This document shows, one piece after another, positions 49,001 through 58,114 of a stretch of DNA of 59,621 nucleotides. The stretch is from the NCBI GenBank assembly GCA_021817325.1, contig JAKAVK010000021.1, positions 1-59,621 on the forward strand, given 5' to 3'. The DNA is from Microcaldota archaeon (lineage in GTDB: Archaea; Micrarchaeota; Micrarchaeia; Micrarchaeales; CABMGC01). Numbering within the stretch: position 1 is the stretch's first letter; the number at the start of each line of letters is the position of its first letter. The position numbers and the translations under genes were made by a program. Under the pieces are notes generated by a model, which had not been told where the DNA came from, did not search any database, and worked only from the letters and a program-made list of their open reading frames with translations.

Positions 49001-49955
49001 CGAATCAATTTATGCTGGGCAGTCAATAAATTTCGCAAACACAATAGTAGGCGGCACCCCTCCATACAGCGGGTATAACTATACTGTCTTCGAATACGGG
49101 AGCGTAGCAGCCGGTACGGCAAACGCGGTGGTGGCGGGCAACAAGATTACCTTCAATTCCACTGGCACATACGATATCCAGGAGCATGCGATTGACGACT
49201 ACGGAATCAAGATCTCCTCTGCAAATAGCGTCATCACAGTCAGTACTCCGCCGCCATCAGGCGGCGCAGGCAGTGGAAGCTCCGCAGGCTCCGGAGGCGG
49301 AGGCGGCGGAGGTGGCGGAGGTGGCGGTGGAGGAGGCCAGTTCCTGCCAAGTGTGATCTCATTCAGAACCAACAATGAGATAGGATACAGGATATTCAAC
49401 TTCACGCAGCACAACCAGGAGAAGGTGGGCATAAATGGGATACCTTTCACCATAGTGGAGAACTTCATCTCTCCAAATGCCGCAGGGATAACGGTCAATG
49501 GCGCATCATACACGCTAGGTGACGGTGAGACGGCAAATCTTACCAACTATCCTGGCTATCATATCGGCCTTCTCAACATCTCATACCTGCCCATAATAGA
49601 CCTGGTGGAGGTTGAAATATACCAATTTACCATAGCAAACGCTTTAAACGTCACGGTAAACCAGACAAAGAATACAACAATAAGTAATGCAATTACAAGA
49701 AATACGACCCCGCCTCCGCCATCACCGGTAAATGTCACCAATCAAACAAAGGCCGCGCAAAAGACAAAGCCGCAGTTTGCTACAGAGGATTACCAATATG
49801 CCGCTGCGATCGCAGCAGTGATCGCAGTCCTGCTAGCATTATACTTCATAAGGAAGAGAAGACCCAATTATGGTAGCGGCATCATGCGCCCGCCAGAGGC
49901 GCAAAGCCAAGGTGCCATGCAGATACAGGATAAGCCAGGTCAAGACCCGCTGTAG
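46014..49955 (+). CDS. Giant chimeric surface protein: S-layer-like module, Ig/PKD-like modules, YVTN beta-propeller, poly-Gly linker, C-terminal TM
   Basis: 1313 aa; NVPGSFQYPGQKSLSVFYVLNPFELNEVANA mirrors S-layer SIPNAFSYAGQTSSTVTYDLTPYALNENANA; VSVIDTSTNSITNTI repeats; C-term YAAAIAAVIAVLLALYFIRKRR. Confidence 0.75.
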   Translation: MMDLMGKSYLRVFTNSNIPLRSLYIALSLIALAGILHATSYDQISVSTATDYKAYQNLGHAGPDATGLNISNISEYSQTLLLISNVPGSFQYPGQKSLSVFYVLNPFELNEVANAMQPSANTIYAPANTPPSQAYTLINVAYGGPSNTVSSTYPLRVFVTGYTNTSSSYGGFAPYTTTYSNVITTNSGTLIIPELYNVTGIYLNRPLMGQVNVSVWDVSYKNPSNAVELAYLNSIPGGLILYGPDSSLQDYYSVDPGNMPIRYDNSGYSSVNFTLVQNANPPVINAAQQFYAYYMNTIVNNTTAPATFAFGIVNSSVGAWSGIAPTDINYTASSSNTPGAGNHVTYISPGGPSTSVQAAFSNPAGSNVVTISPQALTFNLAEINESYISPQSATLVPQPSSATVDSRISLNATVEYGKAPYAYDYIVFNAMSNSVVANIVQANQLASNTYIWIPSSTGIFYANVVVTDADSNSVSSAHTGSITVDAYAPMSTPTISSSATALAVGHSVTFNAAVSGGAVPYTYNFAVYNSASGALLADRQYNGIYQGAETFVWNATSPGTVYANVVVTDSYPNTVSSAHTAGILIENLTTPAVTESPTVVDTGHTVDITAKVSGGTPPYTYNFIVVSNPLTNATLTTLLVTNSLPQYTFTWYVPSTYPHTPANVRVTVTDGLGVSVNSIWSPYAFVTNVIQVGGSPDGLSLYPSGNTVYVNDYNSDTINVINTSSASLTGSLTIPAALTSPLMFNPSGSTAYGISYWGGSVYVINTTTMSANAIDVGLRPSSEVLNPADTLLYVTNTDSNTISVISTATNTIIATISGLWYPGGIAISQSGSTLYVSNGGAGTVSVIDTSTNSITNTIRVGSDPGSLAISPSGTLMYVTNYGSGTVSVIDTGTDTVTNTIGGLYQPYGVVFNPAGTFAYVTNPGSSLYIIDTATSTIVYALTVTEGGFGSMSNLLFNRSGYTAYIADSLAGVVRVVSPLPYLVIEMAPSISLAPTSESIYAGQSINFANTIVGGTPPYSGYNYTVFEYGSVAAGTANAVVAGNKITFNSTGTYDIQEHAIDDYGIKISSANSVITVSTPPPSGGAGSGSSAGSGGGGGGGGGGGGGGGQFLPSVISFRTNNEIGYRIFNFTQHNQEKVGINGIPFTIVENFISPNAAGITVNGASYTLGDGETANLTNYPGYHIGLLNISYLPIIDLVEVEIYQFTIANALNVTVNQTKNTTISNAITRNTTPPPPSPVNVTNQTKAAQKTKPQFATEDYQYAAAIAAVIAVLLALYFIRKRRPNYGSGIMRPPEAQSQGAMQIQDKPGQDPL
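49290..49341 (+). repeat. Poly-glycine-coding low-complexity GGN repeat
   Basis: GGAGGCGGAGGCGGCGGAGGTGGCGGAGGTGGCGGTGGAGGAGGC. Confidence 0.8.
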
Positions 49956-50064
49956 GTGGCACGCCAGACAAATGGCAAGTTCGCGCTCAAGGCAGAGCAA
50001 AGAGTAATAGATTAATTGTAAAAAACCAAGAATCCGAAAATCGGAGAAATCGAGTGGATTCTGT

Positions 50065-50237
50065 ATGGCCAGGATATATGGGGTATTGATCATGCTTCTG
50101 CTGGTCACTCCTCTAACGGTTCGCCTTCAGGAGCCCACCAATGGCGTGTACCTGCACTGACATGCGTTGCAGTGAGCGTAGCCGTCCTGATTCTTGCAGT
50201 AACTTACCTATATATAATCTGGAGAAGAAAGAGATGA
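50065..50237 (+). pseudogene. Frameshifted short secreted/membrane ORF: signal-peptide-like start and separate TM tail
   Basis: Frame 1 MARIYGVLIMLLLVTPLTVRLQEPTNGVYLH*; overlapping frame ...VAVSVAVLILAVTYLYIIWRRKR*. Confidence 0.4.
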
Positions 50238-50317
50238 TGGCGCTGCCGGCAGGTATTCAAGTCATCTGCGCGCAGCAACATGGAGAAATTTAATATAAAG
50301 CCCTGCTGGAATCAGAT

Positions 50318-51364
50318 ATGTTGTACATTGTCTTCACCTCCTCGATATTCAGGAAGAGCTCGCTTGACGAGCTTGGCAGCATTGCGCCGTTCAAGATTAT
50401 CGGGGAGTTCGGCAACTTTCTGGTGATAGACTCAGACGACGATGCGCTGCACGAGAAGTCAAGCAGTTCGCTATTGACATACTGTGCCCTCCCGATCCTG
50501 CTTCAGGGAAGCATTGCGGAAAAGCGATATAGGGAATCCATCCTGGCACTGATAAGGAATGCCGGCCTGGCCAAGGGGCAGACAATAAAGCTCGAGTGCG
50601 TGAACCTTAACAGCAGGACCGTGTACTCTGCAAAGGACCTTGAGGTCTGGCTTGGCCTGCAGCTTGAGGGCCTCGGCTATCTACCTGACCTGCAGGACCC
50701 TGACATCCTTGTATATCTAGTGCTACTCGACATGAGATGCTACGTAGGGTATATGGAGACGGCCAAACTGCAGAGGCCATTTGTCAATCCGCTGAGATAC
50801 TATCATAGGAAGAGGCTGGTGAGCAGGTCCGAGCTCAAGCTTGAGCAGGCATTCGACGATTTCAAGGTACCAAAAGGCGGCATAGCCATAGATCTGGGTG
50901 CGGCACCAGGAGGCTGGAGCTGCTATCTTGCAAGGATGGGGTTCAAGGTTATTGCTGTTGATAGCGCAGCTATGGACTACGAAGCTATAGACAAGACTGG
51001 CATTAAACTTAAGAGGTCAAGTGGTTCAGGTAAAATACGCGCAAGGGAGCTTGAGGGGTGCGACATACTGCATGTAAAAGAGACTTCGGAAAGCGCTGCG
51101 AAAAGGATAGCAGTGCATGGGATTGATCTGATCACTGACGACATGAATACCGACTGCAACGGCACGTATGCAGCGATAAAACCATATATTGGGATGCTCA
51201 GGCACAGTGCTGCAGCAATAATCACCGTAAAATGCATAAGTAAGAACATACCAAAATACACGAGGCAGGCGGCTGCCCTATTCGGCAAGGAGTTCGTCGT
51301 CATGGGGATGAGGGTGCTCCCGTCCAACAGGCAGGAGTTTACTCTATTCGCTAGGCGAAAATAG
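50318..51364 (+). CDS. SAM-dependent RNA methyltransferase, FtsJ/RlmM-like with THUMP-like N-terminus
   Basis: SELKLEQAFDDFKVPKGGIAIDLGAAPGGWSCYLARMGFKVIAVD. Confidence 0.75.
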   Translation: MLYIVFTSSIFRKSSLDELGSIAPFKIIGEFGNFLVIDSDDDALHEKSSSSLLTYCALPILLQGSIAEKRYRESILALIRNAGLAKGQTIKLECVNLNSRTVYSAKDLEVWLGLQLEGLGYLPDLQDPDILVYLVLLDMRCYVGYMETAKLQRPFVNPLRYYHRKRLVSRSELKLEQAFDDFKVPKGGIAIDLGAAPGGWSCYLARMGFKVIAVDSAAMDYEAIDKTGIKLKRSSGSGKIRARELEGCDILHVKETSESAAKRIAVHGIDLITDDMNTDCNGTYAAIKPYIGMLRHSAAAIITVKCISKNIPKYTRQAAALFGKEFVVMGMRVLPSNRQEFTLFARRK

Positions 51365-51459
51365 GAAAAATTCCTGCCAGAAAGGTATACGGATTAGGGA
51401 AACGCGAAACCTTTAAATCTTAACTCACGCATACCTTATTTGGCTCAAGAGGCGGCGAA

Positions 51460-52902
51460 GTGCAGCGTGGCAAGAAGAAAACGTCTATGCGTGGGCAGTC
51501 AGCAATAGAGTACCTGATCACCTATTCATGGGCGATCCTCATCATTGCAATAGTGGCTGTGCTGCTGTACATCTATGCTGCTGGGTCCACTGCCATAGTC
51601 CCTTCCCGGTGCAGCTTCACCAACGATGTTGACTGCTCCGATGTGGTGTTCGGTGGCTCCGCAGGCGCGAACGCCATGCTTCTGCTCTCCAATCCGCAGC
51701 CTTATGTGCTGATAAATCCGTCGATAATTACAAGCATCGGGAATTCGGGAAATGCGACAGGCACGTGCACGCCAAGTTATATCCTCCCAGGAGGGGCATT
51801 CTATTGTGTAGTCTCGGTGCCCGGTACATACGTTCAGGGCAGCACGCAGTTTGCAGACCTATACCTGAAGGGCATACCATGCACAAGCGGCAACGCCATG
51901 CAATGCGATTTGCTCTCCCCGCAGACCTACACCGGCACATTCCAGACACAGTACCAGGCAAAAGCCCCTGTCCTGCAGCCAGTTATACTCCTTGCAATTG
52001 CAAACAGCACCACGCCAGTGTCCACTGAAGACCTTCTCAAGGCGCACGTGATTTTCTCAAATACGGTAATACAAGGGGCGGACCTCAACTTTACATCCAA
52101 CGATCAATACATGACTTTCTCACCGCAGAAAGAGGCAACAGACAGTAGCGGCAATGCATATACCTATCTAGAGGCCAACCAGCCCGGATTGGCGACTGTA
52201 ACAGTCTCATTCGGAGTCTACTCGAATTCGATAACCGTGAACGTGATCTCCGGTGACACAGTCACTTTCGCAGAGAGCGGCGGCTGGTCTACAGACAACG
52301 TGCTCATCGTCGATGGCCAGGACTACGGTACAGACCAATTGCCGCTTACCTTCACATGGCAGCCCGGCAGTTCGCACGCCTATGTGTTTGAAGACGACCC
52401 CTACGCACCTAACGCAATAGGGGGCTGCGGAACGGCGTCTGCAAGCGGCATGCTTACGATGGTGGTCAACTGCACTGTTACTGCGACCTATGTCAGCCCA
52501 CAGCAATTAGGTATGGCGGAAGAGGGCTACCCAAACAGCAATCCGCCGCCTACCTATGTAGATAACTATGTCATAACTCCCAGCAGCGATTCCGCCAACC
52601 TCATCTGGTGCGGCAGTGCGGCCCCTAACAATGCCCTTTGGACAGGGGGCAGCAGCCCAAGCGTCAACTGCCCAAGCCAGGCCCCGTATCTTCTCACAAC
52701 AGGGGCAGTAAACATAAATCCCCTTGCTGTATACAGCCAACCTGGTACCTACTTTTTCTTCGGCTGTGACAAGGCTACAGCAATGCTGGATTGCACACAG
52801 GATAACGGTGCTGGTGTTGCCGGAGTTACCACGATACCAAGCAGTGGCTCGCCAACAATAACAATCGCCATAGGCGCTCCATGGGGCCCTGGCACAGGCT
52901 AA
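51460..52902 (+). CDS. Type IV pilin-like surface protein with Ig-like domains
   Basis: GQSAIEYLITYSWAILIIAIVAVLLYIY class III signal; 480 aa. Confidence 0.75.
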   Translation: MQRGKKKTSMRGQSAIEYLITYSWAILIIAIVAVLLYIYAAGSTAIVPSRCSFTNDVDCSDVVFGGSAGANAMLLLSNPQPYVLINPSIITSIGNSGNATGTCTPSYILPGGAFYCVVSVPGTYVQGSTQFADLYLKGIPCTSGNAMQCDLLSPQTYTGTFQTQYQAKAPVLQPVILLAIANSTTPVSTEDLLKAHVIFSNTVIQGADLNFTSNDQYMTFSPQKEATDSSGNAYTYLEANQPGLATVTVSFGVYSNSITVNVISGDTVTFAESGGWSTDNVLIVDGQDYGTDQLPLTFTWQPGSSHAYVFEDDPYAPNAIGGCGTASASGMLTMVVNCTVTATYVSPQQLGMAEEGYPNSNPPPTYVDNYVITPSSDSANLIWCGSAAPNNALWTGGSSPSVNCPSQAPYLLTTGAVNINPLAVYSQPGTYFFFGCDKATAMLDCTQDNGAGVAGVTTIPSSGSPTITIAIGAPWGPGTG

Positions 52903-52954
52903 GCCGGTAGATCAATGCCGCGCGCCGTGCCAGTTGCTGTAATGCCTCATACTA

Positions 52955-54451
52955 ATGATATATAAATCATATGGTAGAAATAAGATTGGGATTGAACTGG
53001 GTATGGCGGGCAGCAAGCACACAAAAAAAGGCAAGAAGATGCACGGCCAGTCAGCAATAGAGTACCTGATCACCTATTCATGGGCAATACTGATCGTTGC
53101 AATAGCAGCCGTACTAATCTACTTCTATGCAACAAGCCAGACAGCGGCAGTGCCGACGCGCTGCAGCTTCTCGCAGAATGTGCAGTGTTCAGATATTGAA
53201 TTCGGCGGCATCTCTGGGGAATCAAACGCTGTACTGCTCCTGTCAAACCCTTCGTCCTATCCGATCGTCAATCCTCAATTGATTGTCAATGTTGGAAATG
53301 CGGGCAATGCAACAGGTACATGCTCGCCAAGCTATGTCCTGCCAGGAGGGACATTCTACTGCACAACAACCGTTCCCGGCAAATTCACCGTAGGCTCGAC
53401 TCAGTTTGCCAATATATACCTGAAGACGGTGCCATGCCAGAGCGGCAATGCGCTCCAATGCGGATCCGAGACTCCTCAGACATACTCAGGTACGTTCCAG
53501 ACACAGTACCAGCCCAATACAGCCTCAATAAGCCCGGTAATAATACTTAGCATCGCCAATACGACAACATATGCATCAATCCCCGATCGGCTCAGCGTGC
53601 ATGTCATGATAGGAAATTCGATAGTGGAAGGCGCAAGCCTTAGCTTTACCGCAAACACGCCTGGGATAAGCTTTTCGCCCAGCATGGCTACGACAGACAG
53701 CAACGGCGATGCATATTCATATCTGAATGCAAGCCAGTCGGGCAATTCGCTAGTCACAGTATCATTCGGCACCTATTCAAACGTAATACTTGTAAATGTG
53801 CTAAGCAGCGGTTACACTGTGACCTTCCAGGAGAACGGCGCATGGTCGTCAAGCAACATCCTCACTATAGATGGCGTGACCTACAGCACAAGCCAGCTAC
53901 CTGTCACGCTCACATGGCAGCCCGGCAGTTCGCATGAGTATTCCTACGGCTCGTCTCCAACGCCTCCAAATTCAATAAGCGGCTGCGGCATAAGCTCTAT
54001 CAGCGGCCTGCTTGCGCCTAGCTTCAACTGCACAGTAAATGCGATTTATATTACGCCTCCGCCTCCGCCTTCGATTGGCCTCGAAGAGGTAGAATTTCCC
54101 CAGGGGAACGGCTTTCACGAAGTGTCTACTGAATATTCGGGCAATATAATCTGGTGCGGCAGTGCGGCCCCTAACAATGCCCTTTGGACAGGGGGCAGCA
54201 GCCCAAGCGTCAACTGCCCAAGCCAGGCCCCGATAATGCTCACTTCAGGGCCATCTCTAATTCCATTCTATCCATACAACCAGCCGGGCACCTATGTAAT
54301 GTTTGCATGCGACAAGGTGACTACCCAGTTGGATTGCAGCACCGACAATACTGGCGCAGGAGAAGCGGGCGTACTGCAAATAGGCAGCAGCGGCAATGTA
54401 GCGCTTACTGCACTAGAAGTAGGCGCTCAATGGGGCCCTGGCACAGGCTAA
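52955..54451 (+). CDS. Type IV pilin-like surface protein (paralogue of 51460-52902); start may be 53003
   Basis: GQSAIEYLITYSWAILIVAIAAVLIYFY; shares IIWCGSAAPNNALWTGGSSPSVNCPSQAP and QWGPGTG C-term. Confidence 0.75.
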   Translation: MIYKSYGRNKIGIELGMAGSKHTKKGKKMHGQSAIEYLITYSWAILIVAIAAVLIYFYATSQTAAVPTRCSFSQNVQCSDIEFGGISGESNAVLLLSNPSSYPIVNPQLIVNVGNAGNATGTCSPSYVLPGGTFYCTTTVPGKFTVGSTQFANIYLKTVPCQSGNALQCGSETPQTYSGTFQTQYQPNTASISPVIILSIANTTTYASIPDRLSVHVMIGNSIVEGASLSFTANTPGISFSPSMATTDSNGDAYSYLNASQSGNSLVTVSFGTYSNVILVNVLSSGYTVTFQENGAWSSSNILTIDGVTYSTSQLPVTLTWQPGSSHEYSYGSSPTPPNSISGCGISSISGLLAPSFNCTVNAIYITPPPPPSIGLEEVEFPQGNGFHEVSTEYSGNIIWCGSAAPNNALWTGGSSPSVNCPSQAPIMLTSGPSLIPFYPYNQPGTYVMFACDKVTTQLDCSTDNTGAGEAGVLQIGSSGNVALTALEVGAQWGPGTG

Positions 54452-54777
54452 GCCGGTCGATCGTTATAGTGGTGTGCCGTAGCCTCCCTTCTGTTTTAGA
54501 TGGCATTCGACTAAGCGGCGTTTATAGCCTTGCATGCTCCTTGTATGCACATCGGCGCGTTTCATCCGTACCGGCACGCTCGTCGTGTCATTGCCCATGT
54601 GCCGCAACGGTCTCGTTTCTGTTCCGAATCAGGCCTTAGGCCACGCATACTCTGCATGGGGAGAGCTTCCTCAATCATATAGACCGTAAGCCATCCGCAC
54701 ACCACTAGCTATACTAATGCCTCTTCTGATATATAAATGGTTGCGCCTGCAGGGCTTTGCTAATTAATCCCTTTCTG

Positions 54778-54829
54778 CTAATAAATTCGCTATCTTGCTA
54801 ATAAATTCGCTATCTTGCTAATAAATTCA
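54778..54829. repeat. Tandem 20-bp repeat, 2.6 copies
   Basis: GCTAATAAATTCGCTATCTT x2 then GCTAATAAATTC. Confidence 0.85.
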
Positions 54830-55020
54830 TAATTTGAGGTTTTTCTACTCTTTTTCCTCCTGCCCTGATGTAAAGCCACTTACAGGTTTGACATATCCAA
54901 TATCCCTGCAAGGTCTCAAATTCTGCGTATTTTGCGCATCTGATTCCAGTTCTTAGTATCGTTTGACATTTATAGGTTCTCATGTTAGGGTTTTTAAGAC
55001 TTCAAGATACATGTTTAGGT

Positions 55021-55731
55021 ATGCCAATAGACACAGCACGATTTCAAGCTATGCTTAAAGAAATGAAAGAGATTTACGATAAAGACCCAGTAGGCGCTGT
55101 TAGAGGAAAGAGTTTTATCAAAATTTTAGATGCCTATTGCCTTTACGAACTGAGTAGGTTAGGTATAAAGCCAGAGGCAGATATGACTATAGGAACTGGA
55201 GAAAAAGGACACAAAAAGACAAAGGTTATAATGAAGCAAGAAGTCACGATTTTTGGAAGTCATAGACCAAAGGATATAGACGTTTGCGTCTACAGTAGTG
55301 AATCTGGAGCTTTGCTTGCTGTTTCTACAAGAAGTCAAATGAGTTCTGTAGGTAAGAATATAATTAATTATTACGAGGGCATAATTGGCGATGTAATAAG
55401 TTTGCATCAAAGGTCTCCTTGCCTTGTTATAGGGGAAATATATCTATTGCCTACAGCACCAATTAAGTTAAAGGATGGGAAAGTAATGAAAGAAAAGATT
55501 GACTATAATGCAATTGCTCGCTTATTTAAGAACATAACAAATAGAAGTAGTTCAGATGCACCACCAGATAAATATGAACAGTTTGCCTTTTTGGTGGTAG
55601 ATTTCAGCAAACCACAACCAGAGCTAATAGATTTAGGAAGTAAATACGAAGACCTTAAGATAGACGATTTCTTTGATAAACTATTGGAGACATATAATGA
55701 ACGTAATCCATTTTTACGTTTAGGAACTTAA
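55021..55731 (+). CDS. Probable type II restriction endonuclease
   Basis: HRPKDIDVCVYSSESGALLAVSTRSQMSSVGKNIINYYEGIIGDVISLHQRSPCLVIGEIYLLP; convergent and overlapping with a DNA methyltransferase. Confidence 0.65.
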   Translation: MPIDTARFQAMLKEMKEIYDKDPVGAVRGKSFIKILDAYCLYELSRLGIKPEADMTIGTGEKGHKKTKVIMKQEVTIFGSHRPKDIDVCVYSSESGALLAVSTRSQMSSVGKNIINYYEGIIGDVISLHQRSPCLVIGEIYLLPTAPIKLKDGKVMKEKIDYNAIARLFKNITNRSSSDAPPDKYEQFAFLVVDFSKPQPELIDLGSKYEDLKIDDFFDKLLETYNERNPFLRLGT

Positions 55732-57656
55732 ACAATCTGATTTGTTTCCAAATTCAAATCATACTTCTTTATTAGGAACTTGGTTATGGCGTCTCTATCA
55801 GTTTCCTTATGCAAAAAGTTCTTTTCTTCTTCTGTGAATTCAGGTATAGAGAAATTCTTTATGAATGTCTTTGCAAATGACATAAATCCTCCTGCATAAG
55901 GCTTTCCTGTCTTTTTGATATAGTACCACATTATCTGAGAGTTAAGAACTTTCTCCAAGATTTCCATATCTCCATTATAGCAAATCTCATATCCAGAATA
56001 GACGAGCATGTGTGGTTTATAGCATGGGATAAAGTGAGGATTTCCATATATCGTTGGAACTAAAAGTTTTTGACCATAGCAACCAGCTATACCTTGTGTT
56101 CTACCATAGGCATACCATGTTGGATACTTCTTCGTGCCTTTATCTCTTTTTTCGAGTTCATTTCTTATTGCCAATAGATAATCATAACAATATGGATATT
56201 TCTCTTTGAGTTCTTTCTCTGGTATCAGTTCGTACTTGCTTCCATTAACCCTATATGGAAATATGATTCTTGCTTTATTATTCTCTACTTCTTCCACATC
56301 TTTTACATTTCCTGCATTTATTATCCCTCTCGTTATCTCCTTCTCTATCCTGTATTCTTTGTTTCCATAACTCTTCAAGTAATAACTATTTTCTTGGTTT
56401 GGACTTTCCAATACATACAAATCATTTCTAAGAGTTGCTATACCTGTCTTTATTTTGGCTAATACTCCAAGTCTAACTCCAGTATTCTCTATTTTCTTTA
56501 TATTCTCTTTTTCTTTTCCAACCAAAAACCTCCAACCTTCAGGTTTAAGTTCGGGGAATTTTATCTGGTCGAATTTTAATGAGTTAAGGGATTCAAAATA
56601 TTTAGGGTCGTGGATTATAGCATAGGATACCATATCCTTTTGCTTCTTATTCAATATTGTAATGCAAATGTAGGTCGATACGTCAGGGAATACTTGCAAA
56701 TGATTAAAGTCCAGATACTCCTTTAGGAGCTTCTTATTCTGTATTACTTCACGTAGTTTTCGTGCAGAATATGAAGTAGCATAGGTATTAGGCAATACAA
56801 AACCTATTTCACCATCCTCATTAAGCAATAAGAGTGCAAGTTCTACGAAAGGTATATAGAGGTCTATATTTCCAACTGAAGCTGTATACCACTTTTCTTT
56901 TATCTTCTCTCTTATTTTAATAGGTAGATTCTTAGCCCTTACATATGGTGGATTACCAATTATTGCGTCGAAGCCTCCATTCTCAAATACATCTGGAAAT
57001 TCATTTTCCCAACTTGCAGTCAGACTATCTCCACTAAACAAATTGAACTTAATTTCTGCCTTGTCCTCTCCATTATCTAATGCTATAAGAGAGAGTATTA
57101 TTTTTGTTTTTCTTACGCTTGATTTGAGTATGTCTGCTCCATAAATGTTTTTTTCTATAACTTCAATGTATGACCTATGAGTAAGATGTGCCAAACGTCT
57201 GACTGCATAGCTAAGGAACGCTCCACTACCACAAGCAGGATCACATACTTTACCCTCTTTTTTCACTACATTATTAGTTATATATTCTAAAAGAAAATCT
57301 GGAGTATAAAAACTTCCATTAATCTTTCTCTCCTCTGGAGTAAGGAGCAGTTCAAATATCTTTTCTATTGTCTTTATGTTAAGGCTTATTCCCTTTTCAT
57401 TTAAGTAATTAGTTAGATAGTATTCTGTTTCAGAAGTCGAATTATCCAGAATGCTCTGTATAAGATTATTCTTGACTTTGACAATTCCGTTTGATTTACA
57501 ATAAATAGATACTATGCCGTTCTCTATGTCATTAGGCGAATACTCTTTTAGTAGTGTAATTATATCTTTCTTTTTTATCCCATTAGTTGATTCTTTCTTG
57601 GCTTGATACTCTTCGCTAAGTCGCATTTTTTGAATATTATACATATAAACACCCAA
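55728..57656 (-). CDS. N6-adenine DNA methyltransferase, Eco57I/TaqI-like
   Basis: VCDPACGSGAFLSYAVRRL, FDAIIGNPPYVRAKNLP, TaqI-type C-terminal specificity region (PTIYGNPHFIPCYKP). Confidence 0.85.
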   Translation of the reverse strand: MGVYMYNIQKMRLSEEYQAKKESTNGIKKKDIITLLKEYSPNDIENGIVSIYCKSNGIVKVKNNLIQSILDNSTSETEYYLTNYLNEKGISLNIKTIEKIFELLLTPEERKINGSFYTPDFLLEYITNNVVKKEGKVCDPACGSGAFLSYAVRRLAHLTHRSYIEVIEKNIYGADILKSSVRKTKIILSLIALDNGEDKAEIKFNLFSGDSLTASWENEFPDVFENGGFDAIIGNPPYVRAKNLPIKIREKIKEKWYTASVGNIDLYIPFVELALLLLNEDGEIGFVLPNTYATSYSARKLREVIQNKKLLKEYLDFNHLQVFPDVSTYICITILNKKQKDMVSYAIIHDPKYFESLNSLKFDQIKFPELKPEGWRFLVGKEKENIKKIENTGVRLGVLAKIKTGIATLRNDLYVLESPNQENSYYLKSYGNKEYRIEKEITRGIINAGNVKDVEEVENNKARIIFPYRVNGSKYELIPEKELKEKYPYCYDYLLAIRNELEKRDKGTKKYPTWYAYGRTQGIAGCYGQKLLVPTIYGNPHFIPCYKPHMLVYSGYEICYNGDMEILEKVLNSQIMWYYIKKTGKPYAGGFMSFAKTFIKNFSIPEFTEEEKNFLHKETDRDAITKFLIKKYDLNLETNQIV

Positions 57657-57785
57657 AAATGCGTAAAGCTGTCGCTAATGAAACATCTCTTCTCCTCACC
57701 CAGAAAACGAGGCTGTTTGTATAGCGAAGCCTATCCGCAATTTTTGTAAGAATACTAACAGCATTAAAAGATATATAGCTTATGC

Positions 57786-57977
57786 TCATTTCTTCACCTT
57801 GCCATTTTTGCCCTTGTTCATTCTGGGCTTGTTCCAGTAAGGACTTTTGCATTTAGGATTAGGGCATACTGTTGGTAGCTCATCATTTCTCGGTGTCCAT
57901 GTATGACCGCAACGGGTACATTGTAGTTCATTATGAAAGACAAAACCACAGTGCGGACACTTAACCATATTAGACAT
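57786..57977 (-). CDS. Small double zinc-ribbon protein
   Basis: CPHCGFVFHNELQCTRCGHTWTPRNDELPTVCPNPKCKSPYWNKPR. Confidence 0.7.
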   Translation of the reverse strand: MSNMVKCPHCGFVFHNELQCTRCGHTWTPRNDELPTVCPNPKCKSPYWNKPRMNKGKNGKVKK

Positions 57978-58096
57978 TTCAAAACCACCCTTTATATCCT
58001 TTTTGCATAGGTATATACCAATAACTACCCTTTATAATAAACCCTTGAAAGTATATAAACCTTGCGTTTATATATCGCTATCCATAGACTATACTG

Positions 58097-58114
58097 ATAG
58101 GTATATATACCTAT
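58097..58114. promoter_or_regulatory. 18-bp perfect palindrome, candidate operator
   Basis: ATAGGTATATATACCTAT; related GGTATATACC at 58010-58019. Confidence 0.55.

Noticed and set aside
48470-49078. 202-aa plus-strand ORF inside the 46014-49955 gene
   Set aside because: Out-of-frame translation of the repetitive propeller; no start context
57637-57852. 71-aa minus-strand ORF between the methyltransferase and zinc-ribbon genes
   Set aside because: Overlaps the zinc-ribbon CDS out of frame and the methyltransferase start; no recognisable features
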